This document shows, piece by piece, positions 8,353 to 15,719 of a DNA stretch of 19,070 bases (position 1 is its first letter; each line of letters opens with the position of its first letter). The DNA comes from Denitratisoma sp. DHT3 (lineage in GTDB: Bacteria > Pseudomonadota > Gammaproteobacteria > Burkholderiales > Rhodocyclaceae). The notes below the pieces were generated by a model. It saw only the letters and a program-made list of their open reading frames with translations. It was not told the DNA's origin and did not search any database. Made by a program: the position numbers and the translations under genes. The stretch lies in the NCBI RefSeq assembly GCF_007833355.1, contig NZ_CP020914.1:1-19070 (forward strand). Reading direction: 5' to 3'.

Positions 8353-8508
8353 TTCCGCCGGGAGGGTGGACGCTGGGGCCGCCCGGGGCGGGGCAGCTCG
8401 CCGGATCGCTGGCGTAGGCCGCCAGGCCGATACCGCGCAGGCGTTCCAGATAGCAGCCGTAGCGGCGGCCCCAGGCGAAGGCGCGGTCGTCGGCGGCGAT
8501 GGCGTAGG
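8303..8508 (-). pseudogene. Remnant of an unidentified protein-coding gene (C-terminal end only)
   Basis: Read on the minus strand from about 8508, an open frame gives SYAIAADDRAFAWGRRYG, then CYLERLRGIGLAAYASDP and a Pro/Gly-rich tail, stopping at 8303-8305. Third codon positions are almost all G or C, as in real genes here, whereas the surrounding bases are not. The frame is closed upstream by a TAA and has no usable start codon, so only the 3' end of a gene seems left. It overlaps the last ~50 bases of the cupin gene tail to tail. I do not recognise the family. Confidence 0.45.
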
Positions 8509-8705
8509 ATTAAAAAGGGAAGAGGGGGCCAGGGACCCCGGTCAGAGTGTCAGTCCGCATAGTCGATCAGGACCACGTGAGCGGCCAAGAAAGCCCCTTG
8601 CCACGGCGCCCCCCGGCCAGAGGGCTCGTGTGGGTCGGGCAGGAGGTGCGGTGTCGGCCGTTTATTCATGGTATCCCTGGCTTTCCCCATGGGACAATGC
8701 CGGCT
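8509..8705. other. Intergenic stretch with no clear gene
   Basis: Starts with an A-rich/G-rich patch (TTAAAAAGGGAAGAGGGGGCC, 8510-8530) and a short GGGGCCAGGGACCCC inverted repeat near 8525. A 39-codon frame on the minus strand (MNKRPTPHLL... to ...LIDYAD, stop 8550) has no recognisable homology and was not called. The abrupt end of the coding remnant at about 8508 beside this patch could be the scar of a lost element, but nothing proves it. Otherwise nothing is seen. Confidence 0.35.
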
Positions 8706-9011
8706 ATGAGCACAAGAAACGAGATGCCCCACGCGGACCAGGGCTCGGCGGTAGCGTGCGCCACCTGTGCGGCCTGTTGTTGCAAGCTGGAGGTCATGGT
8801 GATGGGGGACGATGACCTCCCGCTGCGACTGACAGCCGAGGATCGGTGGGGCGGATGGGTGATGCTTCGCCTGGACGACGGCTGGTGTGCGGCCCTGGAT
8901 CGAAACACAATGCGGTGCACGATCTACGAGCGTCGGCCGGTCATATGCCGTGACTATCAGATGGGTGGAAGTGGTTGCCTTGAGGAACGATCCCGAGCGG
9001 TTGCGCCATAA
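8706..9011 (+). CDS. YkgJ-family cysteine cluster protein
   Basis: A 101-residue protein with the family's cysteine pattern: [12 protein letters not shown] near the N-terminus (residues ~18-26), then [28 protein letters not shown] and a last Cys in GSGCLEER. The YkgJ family is thought to bind zinc or iron through these cysteines; its cellular role is unknown. ATG 8706 is chosen because it is just ahead of the first Cys cluster at the usual distance. The ribosome site is weak. It is followed by other small genes on the same strand. Confidence 0.85.
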   Translation: MSTRNEMPHADQGSAVACATCAACCCKLEVMVMGDDDLPLRLTAEDRWGGWVMLRLDDGWCAALDRNTMRCTIYERRPVICRDYQMGGSGCLEERSRAVAP

Positions 9012-9067
9012 CTCAGAACCCTAGGGTGATCGTCTCTGGCTTTGCGTCCGCCGGACATCAAGTATCC

Positions 9068-9313
9068 ATGACAGAAACACAGCCTAACAATCCCCTCCAT
9101 GGCGTCACCCTGGCGACGGTCCTGAACGAACTGGTGGCATGTTACGGCTGGGACGGTCTGGCGCGTCGGATCGATATCCGCTGTTTCAGCCACGAACCCA
9201 GCATCGCCTCGAGCCTCAAGTTCCTGCGCCGTACTCCCTGGGCGCGGACGCAGGTGGAGTCGCTATATATCGATATGGTGCGGCAGGGGCCGAGGCAACC
9301 ACGGAGCCGATAA
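9068..9313 (+). CDS. VF530-family (DUF2132) DNA-binding-like small protein
   Basis: An 81-residue protein with the whole VF530 pattern: [52 protein letters not shown] and QVESLY. The family is known from a Vibrio structure and resembles small DNA-binding folds; its function is unproven. ATG 9068 gives the conserved N-terminus, so the longer upstream extension (from 9026) is not used. It is 3 bases upstream of the next small gene, so the two are likely co-translated. Confidence 0.88.
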   Translation: MTETQPNNPLHGVTLATVLNELVACYGWDGLARRIDIRCFSHEPSIASSLKFLRRTPWARTQVESLYIDMVRQGPRQPRSR

Positions 9314-9316
9314 GAA

Positions 9317-9514
9317 ATGATCTATGAAGAATTCCTCGACGAAGTCACTACGCTGATCACCGAAAAGTACGGCCTGGGCGATCAGGCGGCGATACAGATG
9401 GTGATGCGCGCCCAAGCCGATGACTTCTTCAGCGGACACGACGACGATCCGTCAATCTGTACCCTGGAACGGGCGCACCAGGATGCAAGAACCGTTTTCA
9501 AAAAGTATAAATAG
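9317..9514 (+). CDS. Small acidic hypothetical protein
   Basis: A 65-residue protein (MIYEEFLDEVTTLITEKYGL..., ending DARTVFKKYK). It appears mostly helical and acidic in the centre (FFSGHDDDPS) with a basic tail. No signal peptide or membrane segment is seen. It starts 3 bases after the VF530-family gene, which supports it being real. I do not recognise a family. A 6-bp hairpin (GGCCTC/GAGGCC, 9514-9531) without a T-tract follows. Confidence 0.65.
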   Translation: MIYEEFLDEVTTLITEKYGLGDQAAIQMVMRAQADDFFSGHDDDPSICTLERAHQDARTVFKKYK

Positions 9515-9585
9515 GCCTCTGCCAGGAGGCCGGCAGTCAGACTGATGCCCCCGGTTTCCCCTCCTTTAATCGCTGGAGAATGCCC

Positions 9586-9864
9586 TTGTGTAAAAAACTT
9601 TATGTCAGTAATTTGGACTACAAGATCACCCAGCCGGATCTCGAACAGATGTTCGTGCCCTACGGTGCGGTTATCTCGGTGCAGTTGATCATGGATCGGG
9701 AGTCCGGTCGCTCCAAAGGTTTCGCTTTCGTCGAGATGGGTTCCGCCGACGAGGCGCAGGCCGCTATTGCCGGACTCAATGGCAGCAGCGTCGAAGGCCG
9801 CAGCCTGAGTGTGGACGAAGCCCGGTCCCAGTTGCCCAGGCATGGCGGCAGCAAGCGTTCCTGA
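9586..9864 (+). CDS. RRM-type RNA-binding protein
   Basis: A 92-residue single-RRM protein, like the small glycine-poor RNA-binding proteins common in proteobacteria and cyanobacteria. RNP2 is LYVSNL and RNP1 is KGFAFVEM; the strand order beta-alpha-beta-beta-alpha-beta is complete, ending RSLSVDEARSQ. TTG 9586 is preferred because a GGAG site (9575-9578) lies 7 bases before it and it gives the short MCKKLYV N-terminus. ATG 9580 is in frame but has GGAG only one base away. The role is probably RNA chaperone or cold or stress response, by family analogy only. Confidence 0.9.
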   Translation: MCKKLYVSNLDYKITQPDLEQMFVPYGAVISVQLIMDRESGRSKGFAFVEMGSADEAQAAIAGLNGSSVEGRSLSVDEARSQLPRHGGSKRS

Positions 9865-9876
9865 TTATGTAATGGA

Positions 9877-9912
9877 CGCCGGTCGGCACGTTTGCGCCGG
9901 TCGGCACGTTTG
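9877..9912 (+). repeat. Perfect 18-bp tandem duplication
   Basis: CGCCGGTCGGCACGTTTG occurs twice back to back (9877-9894 and 9895-9912), just after the RRM gene. The second copy leads into TTGTGTTC. Each copy has a weak GCCG/CGGC pairing. It may act as a weak transcript end but has no proper T-tract. Confidence 0.85.
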
Positions 9913-9957
9913 TTGTGTTCATTCAATTAAGCCCTTGCGGCGAATAGAGGATCCCTC

Positions 9958-10158
9958 TTGGTGAAACCAAATTACCAGTTCGAAAAACGCCAGCGAGATC
10001 TGGCGAAGAAAAACAAACAGGAAGAAAAACGCCGGCAAAAGTTGGCAGGCAAGGCGGCGGCTGGTGATGCTAGCTCCAGTATGGGGGAGAGTCTGCCCGA
10101 GGCAGCGCCATCCGGTGCTGGCACTGCAACCCCGGGCGGGGCCATGCCGGAAGTCTGA
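9958..10158 (+). CDS. Small basic KRQR-type protein
   Basis: A 66-residue protein whose N-terminal half is strongly basic (VKPNYQFEKRQRDLAKKN, then KQEEKRRQKLAGKAA) and probably forms one charged helix. The C-terminal half is Ala/Gly/Pro/Ser rich and likely disordered. TTG 9958 has an AGAGG site 7 bases upstream; GTG 9961 is also possible. Such short lysine/arginine-rich proteins often sit near RNA-binding genes, and here it follows the RRM gene by 93 bases. RNA or ribosome contact is inferred from charge alone. Confidence 0.65.
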   Translation: MVKPNYQFEKRQRDLAKKNKQEEKRRQKLAGKAAAGDASSSMGESLPEAAPSGAGTATPGGAMPEV

Positions 10159-10438
10159 CGGCTCGAGGGCCTGTTGCCAGACAGGGCGATAAGCTGCGGT
10201 GCTTTGCCCATCGGCCTATGCTGCAACCGAAACGGCACATCTGCCGGTGCCTACCGTGAGGACGGGAATAATTTGGCATTCGAGATTTCGCCACCGCGGT
10301 GTTGATTGGCAAAAGAAAACGGCGAAATCCTATTGTGGAATCTCGCCGTTTTTGAGTTGCCAGCCTTACCGAATCAGTCCTTGCTCAACAGCACGTTAAC
10401 ACGTTAAGCGAGGGGCCGGACGCGGGCGACGACCCGTT
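10159..10438. other. Convergent intergenic region holding terminators
   Basis: Between the KRQR-type gene (+) and the last permease gene (-). It contains a weak 5-bp hairpin right after the first stop (CCTGT/ACAGG, 10170-10185), a strong bidirectional terminator (10316-10353) and a short direct repeat CACGTTAA (near 10390). No convincing gene is seen. Confidence 0.6.
10316..10353. terminator. Bidirectional Rho-independent terminator
   Basis: The perfect 10-bp stem AAAACGGCGA (10316-10325) / TCGCCGTTTT (10343-10352) has a 17-base loop and T-tracts in both directions. It can end both the small-protein cluster (+) and the ABC export operon (-). Confidence 0.85.
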
Positions 10439-11638
10439 TTATTCTGAACGCAGCGCCTCCAGGGGGTCCAGCAGGGCCGCCCGGCGGGCGGGCAGGACGC
10501 CGGCGACCAGGCCGACGCTGACCGCCATCAGCTCGGCGGCGAGGGCGTAGGACCAGGGCGTTTCCAGCGGCAGCGCGGGCAGGGCCAGCTTCAGCGCCAG
10601 GGCCAGCAGCCAGCCCAGGCCGAGACCGGCGCCGCCGCCCAGGGCGGCCAGCACCGCCGCCTCGCCGAGGAAGATCAGCAGGATGCGTTTGCGCGTGGCG
10701 CCGATCGCCCGCAACAGGCCGATTTCCCCGGTCCGCTCGGAGACCGCGATGGTGAGGATGGTGAGGATGCCGATGCCGCCCACCAGCAGCGAGATGCCGC
10801 CGATCGCGGCGATGGCGAAGGTGATGGCGTCGAGGATGGTGCCGAAGGTCTCCAGCATCTTCTGCTGGGGCGTGACGGTGTAGTCCTCGCGGCCGTGGCG
10901 GGCCGTGAGCACGGCGCGGATGCCGGCCTCCACATCCGCCAGCGGGGCGGTGGGCTCGTAGGTGAGGTGGATCTCCATCAGGCTTTCCCGGTTGAACATC
11001 TCCATGGCGCGGCCCACCGGGATGTACACCGTGTCGTCCAGATCCAGCCCCAGCACCTGGCCCTTGGCCTCCATCACGCCCACCACCCGGTAGCGTTCGC
11101 CCCCTACCCGCAGGCGGGCGCCGAGCGGATTGGCGTCGCCGAAGAGCTCCTGCGCCACCTTGGCGCCCAGCACCACCATCGCCCGGGCGCTGCGGGGGTC
11201 GTCATCGGGCAGGAAGTCGCCGCTGCTGACGTTCATCCGCATCACTTGCGACATCGCGTGGCTGACGCCGTAGATCATCACGCGCCGGCTCTTGCCCTCG
11301 TACGCCACGTCGCCGTTGCCCTGCACCGTGGGGTCGGTGGCCAGCACGTGGGGCGCACGGCGCAGGGCCAGGGCATCGTCGATGGACAGCGGGCGCACGG
11401 TGTTGATGGCGCCGATCGCTCCGCCGCGGGTGTCGGTGCGGCCCGGCGTGATGCCGATGATGTTGGTGCCGAACTGGGTGAACTCGTCGATCACGAAGCT
11501 GTGCAGGCCGCGGCCGATGCTGGTGAGCAGGATCACCGCGGTGATGCCCACCGCGATACCCAGGGCCGAGAGGACGGTGCGCAGGCGGTGGGCGGTGAGC
11601 GATTGCCAGGCGAAGCGGAGGAAGTCGGCGGCGCGCAT
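10439..11638 (-). CDS. MacB/FtsX-type ABC transporter permease (second of pair)
   Basis: A 399-residue inner-membrane permease with MacB topology. It has a first membrane helix (LRTVLSALGIAVGITAVILL) and a large periplasmic MacB-PCD-like domain (~residues 45-270). Three helices follow near the C-terminus (AIGGISLLVGGIGILTILTI; LIFLGEAAVLAALGGGAGLG; AELMAVSVGLVAGVLPARRA). The VSERTGEIGLLRAIGATRKR coupling segment that contacts the ATPase is clear. It lacks its own ATPase domain, so it should use the ATPase gene of this operon with the sister permease. It starts 3 bases after that gene's stop. Such mechanotransmission transporters move lipoproteins, peptides or drugs from the periplasmic side; the substrate is unknown. 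Confidence 0.9.
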   Translation of the reverse strand: MRAADFLRFAWQSLTAHRLRTVLSALGIAVGITAVILLTSIGRGLHSFVIDEFTQFGTNIIGITPGRTDTRGGAIGAINTVRPLSIDDALALRRAPHVLATDPTVQGNGDVAYEGKSRRVMIYGVSHAMSQVMRMNVSSGDFLPDDDPRSARAMVVLGAKVAQELFGDANPLGARLRVGGERYRVVGVMEAKGQVLGLDLDDTVYIPVGRAMEMFNRESLMEIHLTYEPTAPLADVEAGIRAVLTARHGREDYTVTPQQKMLETFGTILDAITFAIAAIGGISLLVGGIGILTILTIAVSERTGEIGLLRAIGATRKRILLIFLGEAAVLAALGGGAGLGLGWLLALALKLALPALPLETPWSYALAAELMAVSVGLVAGVLPARRAALLDPLEALRSE

Positions 11639-11641
11639 CGT

Positions 11642-12853
11642 TCAGCGTCCAGAGGACAGGGCCAGCACCGGGTCGAGGCGTGCCGCCCGGCGCGCCGGCG
11701 CCACCGAGAACAGCACGGCGGTGACGATGGCGGTGAGGGGCGCGGCCAGCAGCGCCCACCAGGGCGGGGCGATGGGGATGGCCGGGTAGATGTCGGCCAT
11801 CAGCCATTGCCCCAGCTTGCCCGCCGCCAGGCCGGTGCCGGCGCCGCCCAGCGCCAGCAGCACGGCTTCGGTGAAGAACAGCAGGCGGATCTGGCGGCTG
11901 GTGGCGCCCAGGGCCTTCAACAGGCCGATCTCGCGCTTGCGCTGGGTGACCGAGATCAGCATCACGTTCATGATCAGGATGCCCGCGACGGACAGGCTGA
12001 TGGCGGCGATGCCGCCCACGGCCAGGGTCAGGGCGCCGAGGATGCGGTCGAAGGTGGACAGCACCGCGTCCTGGGTCAGCACCGTCACGTCGCGCTCGCC
12101 CTCGTGGCGCTGGCGCAGGATCTCCAGCACGTCCTCCTTGGCGGCCGGCACTTGGGCGCGCGACTTGACCTCGACCATCACCCGGAACAGCGCCTCGCTG
12201 TTGAACAGGGCCTGGGCCGAGGCCACCGGCACGATCACGATCTCATCGGTGTTGAAGCCGAGCGACTGGCCCTGGGCCGCCAGCACGCCGACCACCCGGA
12301 AGCGCCGGTCGCCGATCTTCAGCCACTCGCCGACGGCGCCCTGGGTGCCGAACAGCTCCTGCTTGATCTTGGCGCCGATCACGCAGACCGGCTGGGCATG
12401 GTGGGGGTCGCCCGCCGGGAGGAACACGCCCTGGGCCAGGTCCGTCTGCCGCACCTCGATGAATTCGGCGGTGGAACCCAGCACCGCGGTCTCGCGGCTG
12501 CGGGCATTCACATGGACGTCGCCGGTGCCGACGATCAGCGGCGCCACCCGGCGCACGCCGTGGCTGCGGGTGAGCGCCAGGGCGTCGTCCAGGGTCAGCA
12601 GGCGCGGCGTCTTGCCCACCAGGAAGCCGGGGATGCCGCCCGCCGTCTCGGCCCGGCCCGGCAGGATGATCAGCAGGTTGGCGCCGAGGCCGCTGAACTG
12701 CTGCAGCACGTAGCGCCGCGCGCCCTCGCCCAGCGCCGTCACCATCAGCACGGCGGCGACGCCGATGCCCATCGCCAGCAGGATCAGCAGGGTGCGGGTG
12801 CGATTGCCGCGCACCACCTTCCAGGCGAAGTCGAGGGTATCGGCCGGCCGCAC
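11642..12853 (-). CDS. MacB/FtsX-type ABC transporter permease (first of pair)
   Basis: A 403-residue paralogue of the downstream permease with the same layout: TM1 (RTLLILLAMGIGVAAVLMV), a long periplasmic domain with IVGTGDVHVN and PVCVIGAKIKQELFG, then TM2-4 and the coupling segment TQRKREIGLLKALGATSRQI. GTG 12853 is chosen as start because it gives VRPADTLDFAWKVVRGNRTRT, the usual N-terminus; the frame stays open further upstream inside the ATPase gene. It begins 5 bases after the ATPase stop. The two permeases are only moderately similar, so the complex is probably a heterodimer. Confidence 0.9.
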   Translation of the reverse strand: MRPADTLDFAWKVVRGNRTRTLLILLAMGIGVAAVLMVTALGEGARRYVLQQFSGLGANLLIILPGRAETAGGIPGFLVGKTPRLLTLDDALALTRSHGVRRVAPLIVGTGDVHVNARSRETAVLGSTAEFIEVRQTDLAQGVFLPAGDPHHAQPVCVIGAKIKQELFGTQGAVGEWLKIGDRRFRVVGVLAAQGQSLGFNTDEIVIVPVASAQALFNSEALFRVMVEVKSRAQVPAAKEDVLEILRQRHEGERDVTVLTQDAVLSTFDRILGALTLAVGGIAAISLSVAGILIMNVMLISVTQRKREIGLLKALGATSRQIRLLFFTEAVLLALGGAGTGLAAGKLGQWLMADIYPAIPIAPPWWALLAAPLTAIVTAVLFSVAPARRAARLDPVLALSSGR

Positions 12854-12858
12854 GGCGC

Positions 12859-13551
12859 TTAGTCCGTTTCGTCGGACACCAGCTCGCCGTCCACCATGCG
12901 CAGGCGGCGGCGCGCACGGGCGCCCAGCTCGGCGTCGTGGGTGACGACCACCAGCGTGCCGCCGGCGGCCTGGAGTTTCTCCAGCAGCGCTATCACCTCC
13001 TGGCCGGTATGCCGGTCGAGGTTGCCGGTGGGTTCGTCGGCCAGGATCAGCCGGGGGCGCATGGACATCGCCCGGGCGATCGCGACCCGCTGGCATTGGC
13101 CGCCGGAGAGCTGGTCGGGACGGTGCCGGGCGCGGTTCTCCAGGCCGTATTCGGCGAGCAGGGTGTCCAGGCGGCGGCGGCGCTCCGCCGGCTCGACGCC
13201 GGCCAGGACCATCGGCAGTTCGATGTTCTGCTCGGCGGAAAGGCGGGACACCAGATGGAAGAACTGGAACACGAAGCCGATCTTCTCGCGCCGCACCCGG
13301 GCCAGCTCGTCGTCGGAGAGTCCGGTCACGTCGCGGCCGTCGAGCGCGTAATGGCCGGCGTTGGGGCGATCCAGCAGGCCCAGCACGTTGAGCAGGGAGG
13401 ACTTGCCGGACCCCGAGGGGCCCATGATCGACAGGTATTCGCCGGCACCGATGGACAGGTCCACGCCGCGCAAGGCATGGACCTCCTCGTCGCCGACGCG
13501 GAACACGCGCTTGATGCCGGAGAGCTGGATCATCGGGGTGGAGGCGGGCAT
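12859..13551 (-). CDS. ABC transporter ATPase, MacB/LolD-like
   Basis: A 230-residue ATPase that powers the two permeases. It shows Walker A ([10 protein letters not shown]), Q-loop ([17 protein letters not shown]), signature [14 protein letters not shown], Walker B ([12 protein letters not shown]) and H-loop (VVVTHD). The FFHL and TGNLD variants are typical of the LolD/MacB/FtsE group. ATG 13551 lies 10 bases after the adaptor stop; an internal ATG 18 bases on (MIQLSGIK) is also possible. The operon order adaptor-ATPase-permease-permease fits a split MacAB-like exporter. Confidence 0.95.
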   Translation of the reverse strand: MPASTPMIQLSGIKRVFRVGDEEVHALRGVDLSIGAGEYLSIMGPSGSGKSSLLNVLGLLDRPNAGHYALDGRDVTGLSDDELARVRREKIGFVFQFFHLVSRLSAEQNIELPMVLAGVEPAERRRRLDTLLAEYGLENRARHRPDQLSGGQCQRVAIARAMSMRPRLILADEPTGNLDRHTGQEVIALLEKLQAAGGTLVVVTHDAELGARARRRLRMVDGELVSDETD

Positions 13552-13561
13552 CCGGGCCTGA

Positions 13562-14722
13562 TCAGGGCTTGGGCGCCTCGATCGTGACGCTGGCGCCGGC
13601 CTTGACGCCCTCCCGATCCAGGGAGGTGACCACCTGCTCGCCCCGGCCCAGACCTTTTTTGACTTCGGTGTACTCCCAATTGGACAGGCCGATTTCCAGC
13701 TTGCGTTCCTCCAGGCGGCCGTCCTTGGGCACCAGCACCTTGTTGCCCGGCATCAGGGCCGGCGTCGGGATGCGCAGCACGTCGTCGCGGGCTTCCACCA
13801 CCACTTCGATGTCGGCGCTGTAGCCCACCAGCAGGTTGCCGCCGCCCTCGCCGCGCGGCGGTTCGTCGAACTCGACTTCCACTTCCACGGTGCGGGCCTG
13901 TTTCTCCAGCGCCAGCACGTAGGGCGCGATGCGTCGCACATGGCCCTTGAAATGGTGGCCGCGATAGGCGTCCAGGGTGATGCGGCCGACCATGCCGGTG
14001 CGCAGCCGGGCGGCATCCACCTCGTCGATCGGCGCGGTGACGTAGAGGCAGGTGTCGTCGATCAGATCCACCGCCGGCAGGGTGGGAATGCCCGGTGGCG
14101 AGGGCGTCAGGTATTCCCCGAGTTCGCCGTTGATCTCGGCGACGATGCCGGCGAAGGGCGCCCGCAGCACGGTGCGCTCGGTGTCCGCATGAGCCGCCGC
14201 GATGCGGGCCTCGGCCTCCTTGATCTGGGCCCGTGCCGAGTCGCAGCTGGCGGCGCCGGAATTGGCCTGGGCCTCCGCGCGCACTACCCGCTCCTCGGAA
14301 ATGAAGCCCTTGTCCCGCAACTGCCGCGCCTGGCGGGCCTCGCTGCCGCTGGCGCGGGCCAGTTGGCAGACCTCGACGACCCGTGCCCGGGCGGTGACCA
14401 GTTGCTCGCGGGCCAGGCGTTCCCGCGCCGAGAGATCGTCGTTCCAGAGTTCCAGCAGCAACTCGCCGGCCGCCACCCGCTGGCCTTTCTTCACCGGCAG
14501 GCGGGCGATGCGGCCCCCGGCCGGGGGCGCCAGCTTGGCCCGCCGACAGGCGGCCACGGAGCCGGCACGGGTGTTGGCGACGGTGGCCTCCACCCGGCCG
14601 GGCGCGGCGGCGGTCACCAGCACCGGCACCGGCTTGGGGCGGGTCATGAACTTGAAGCCGGCGAACAGCAGGACGGCGATCAGAATCGTGAGCAGCAGGG
14701 GGCGGGATGGTTGCAGGCGCAT
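13562..14722 (-). CDS. HlyD/MacA-like periplasmic adaptor with four cysteines
   Basis: A 386-residue membrane fusion protein linking the ABC permeases to an outer-membrane channel. It has an N-terminal anchor helix (LLLTILIAVLLFAGFKFM), the first lipoyl half (GGRIARLPVKKGQRVAAGE), a helical hairpin (about 98-184) with its turn at KGFIS (~139-141), the second lipoyl half (TVLRAPFAGIVAEINGELGEYL) and beta-barrel and proximal domains ending at EAPKP. It has four cysteines, at about residues 59, 119, 160 and 225. C119 and C160 are equally far (about 20) from the hairpin turn, so they could form an interhelical disulfide. C59 and C225 both lie at barrel-proximal strands. It is 38 bases downstream of the YdcH-like gene. 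No outer-membrane partner is encoded here. Confidence 0.88.
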   Translation of the reverse strand: MRLQPSRPLLLTILIAVLLFAGFKFMTRPKPVPVLVTAAAPGRVEATVANTRAGSVAACRRAKLAPPAGGRIARLPVKKGQRVAAGELLLELWNDDLSARERLAREQLVTARARVVEVCQLARASGSEARQARQLRDKGFISEERVVRAEAQANSGAASCDSARAQIKEAEARIAAAHADTERTVLRAPFAGIVAEINGELGEYLTPSPPGIPTLPAVDLIDDTCLYVTAPIDEVDAARLRTGMVGRITLDAYRGHHFKGHVRRIAPYVLALEKQARTVEVEVEFDEPPRGEGGGNLLVGYSADIEVVVEARDDVLRIPTPALMPGNKVLVPKDGRLEERKLEIGLSNWEYTEVKKGLGRGEQVVTSLDREGVKAGASVTIEAPKP

Positions 14723-14760
14723 CGTGTCGTGGAGCCGGGCGGTGTGAGGGAATCGGGAGG

Positions 14761-14970
14761 TCAGGCCGGTTCGTCGGGCTCGAGCTGGCGTTCGAGCAGG
14801 GCGATCTGGTCCTTGAGCAGCAGCTTGCGCTTTTTCAGCCGCCGCAGCATCAATTCGTCCCCCACCGGATCGTCGATCAGCCGGGCAATGGCCGTATCCA
14901 GATCGCGGTGCTCCAGGCGTAGCTCATCGAGTCGAAGCTGGATGGCTTCAATGTCGGCAATCGGTTCCAT
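14761..14970 (-). CDS. YdcH-family (DUF465) small coiled-coil protein
   Basis: A 69-residue protein (MEPIADIEAIQLRLDELRLE...) with a DUF465 helix pair, including IDDPVGDELMLRRLKKRKLL and LKDQIALLERQLEPDEPA. The family consists of short helical hairpins of unknown function. It is the first gene of the transcript that leads into the adaptor and ABC genes. A TTGCCA-N17-TAAGAT promoter ends only 6 bases before its ATG, so the mRNA may be leaderless. No ribosome-binding site is seen. Confidence 0.88.
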   Translation of the reverse strand: MEPIADIEAIQLRLDELRLEHRDLDTAIARLIDDPVGDELMLRRLKKRKLLLKDQIALLERQLEPDEPA

Positions 14971-14976
14971 GCTGGC

Positions 14977-15005
14977 ATCTTATGCGGGCTGTCCGGCCTT
15001 GGCAA
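14977..15005 (-). promoter_or_regulatory. Sigma70-like promoter of YdcH-family gene, possible leaderless start
   Basis: On the minus strand, TTGCCA (15005-15000) and TAAGAT (14982-14977) are separated by exactly 17 bases. Only 6 bases lie between the -10 and the ATG at 14970, so the transcript would start at or next to the start codon. Confidence 0.6.
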
Positions 15006-15072
15006 CGACCCCGCGCAGGGTATTTCATGTGATTGCCCTGGCCTGCCCCGCGACCTTGCTCCGGTCGCCATG

Positions 15073-15110
15073 AAAAAACGGCAGGCGCCGCGTGATCGCG
15101 GCACCTGCCG
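15073..15110 (-). terminator. Rho-independent terminator for the MSHA-type fragment operon
   Basis: The stem CGGCAGG.GCCGCG / CGCGGC.CCTGCCG (15079-15110, one mismatch, TGAT loop) is followed on the minus strand by a six-base T-tract (15078-15073). It lies just past the pilin-like fragment's stop at 15137. Confidence 0.9.
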
Positions 15111-15136
15111 TGGCGGCAGTGCGAAGCAGGGATCGA

Positions 15137-15719
15137 TCAACCGATCTTCATGCACACGGTCCAGGTGGTAGCGATGGTTTCGTCGTAAGTGGCCCCGCCA
15201 GGCACGAGGGCGGTGGGTGCCAACGGCGCGACACCGGTCGCCCCACGCAGATTGCCGATGTTGTTGCCGATGTTGTTGGCGGGCAGGGGACCGTCGATCA
15301 AGGTATCCACCGCGGCGGCTTGCTTGGACGACAGATTGGAAGCGCAGACGAAGGCTCCTGTCAGTCCGTACACCTGGCCGGTGGCGATGCCGAGCGCGCC
15401 GTTGGCGCGATGCCTGGGCAGTGCCGCCGTGCCCACGGCGGTGGGGTCTCCGCTCAACAGTCCGGAAGCGCGCAAGGCCTGCCAGAAGACCTGGTTCTCG
15501 CCGGCCGCGTTGGTGAAGGTGGCGCCGATCGGGGCCGTGAGAATGCCGTTGCTAGCGGCGCTTCCTACCGTGTTGGGCCAGCCGCGGGCTTGGAAGGTGG
15601 TGAGGGCTTCGTCTCCCGGGGGCGTGTTGTAGCGGTCGATGTAGCCGTTGTAGGCGGCCTGGATCGACTTCATGTCGTTGACGATCGATTTGGTCTTGCT
15701 GTTTTCGATCATTTCCTGG
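15137..15719 (-). pseudogene. Type IV pilin-like gene, 5' end missing
   Basis: Minus-strand frame from about 15719 reads QEMIENSKTKSIVNDMKSIQ, then AAYNGYIDRYNTPPGDEA. This is the usual start of the globular part of a pilin just after the family's LLLGGxLKGQE membrane-helix end. The C-terminus carries two cysteines (AFVCASN and TVCMKIG) that fit the pilin disulfide loop. The class III signal peptide and the N-terminal hydrophobic helix are absent, and the sequence is preceded directly by the mshL-like fragment in another frame. ATG 15712 is only an internal Met with no proper ribosome spacing. Without the helix it could not be assembled as a pilin. About 191 residues remain. Confidence 0.75.

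Noticed and set aside
8550..8732. A 60-codon minus-strand frame before the YkgJ-type gene
   Set aside because: It has no recognisable homology and its first half is antisense to the YkgJ start; coding use is not supported.
10895..12862. A 655-codon open frame on the plus strand across the permease genes
   Set aside because: It is antisense to two clear permeases and is rich in His/Gln/Arg/Gly, typical of a GC-rich shadow frame. It has no recognisable domain.
15137..15712. The pilin-like frame as an independent cytoplasmic or secreted protein
   Set aside because: It has no signal or proper start, and its first residues match the inside of pilins just after the membrane helix.
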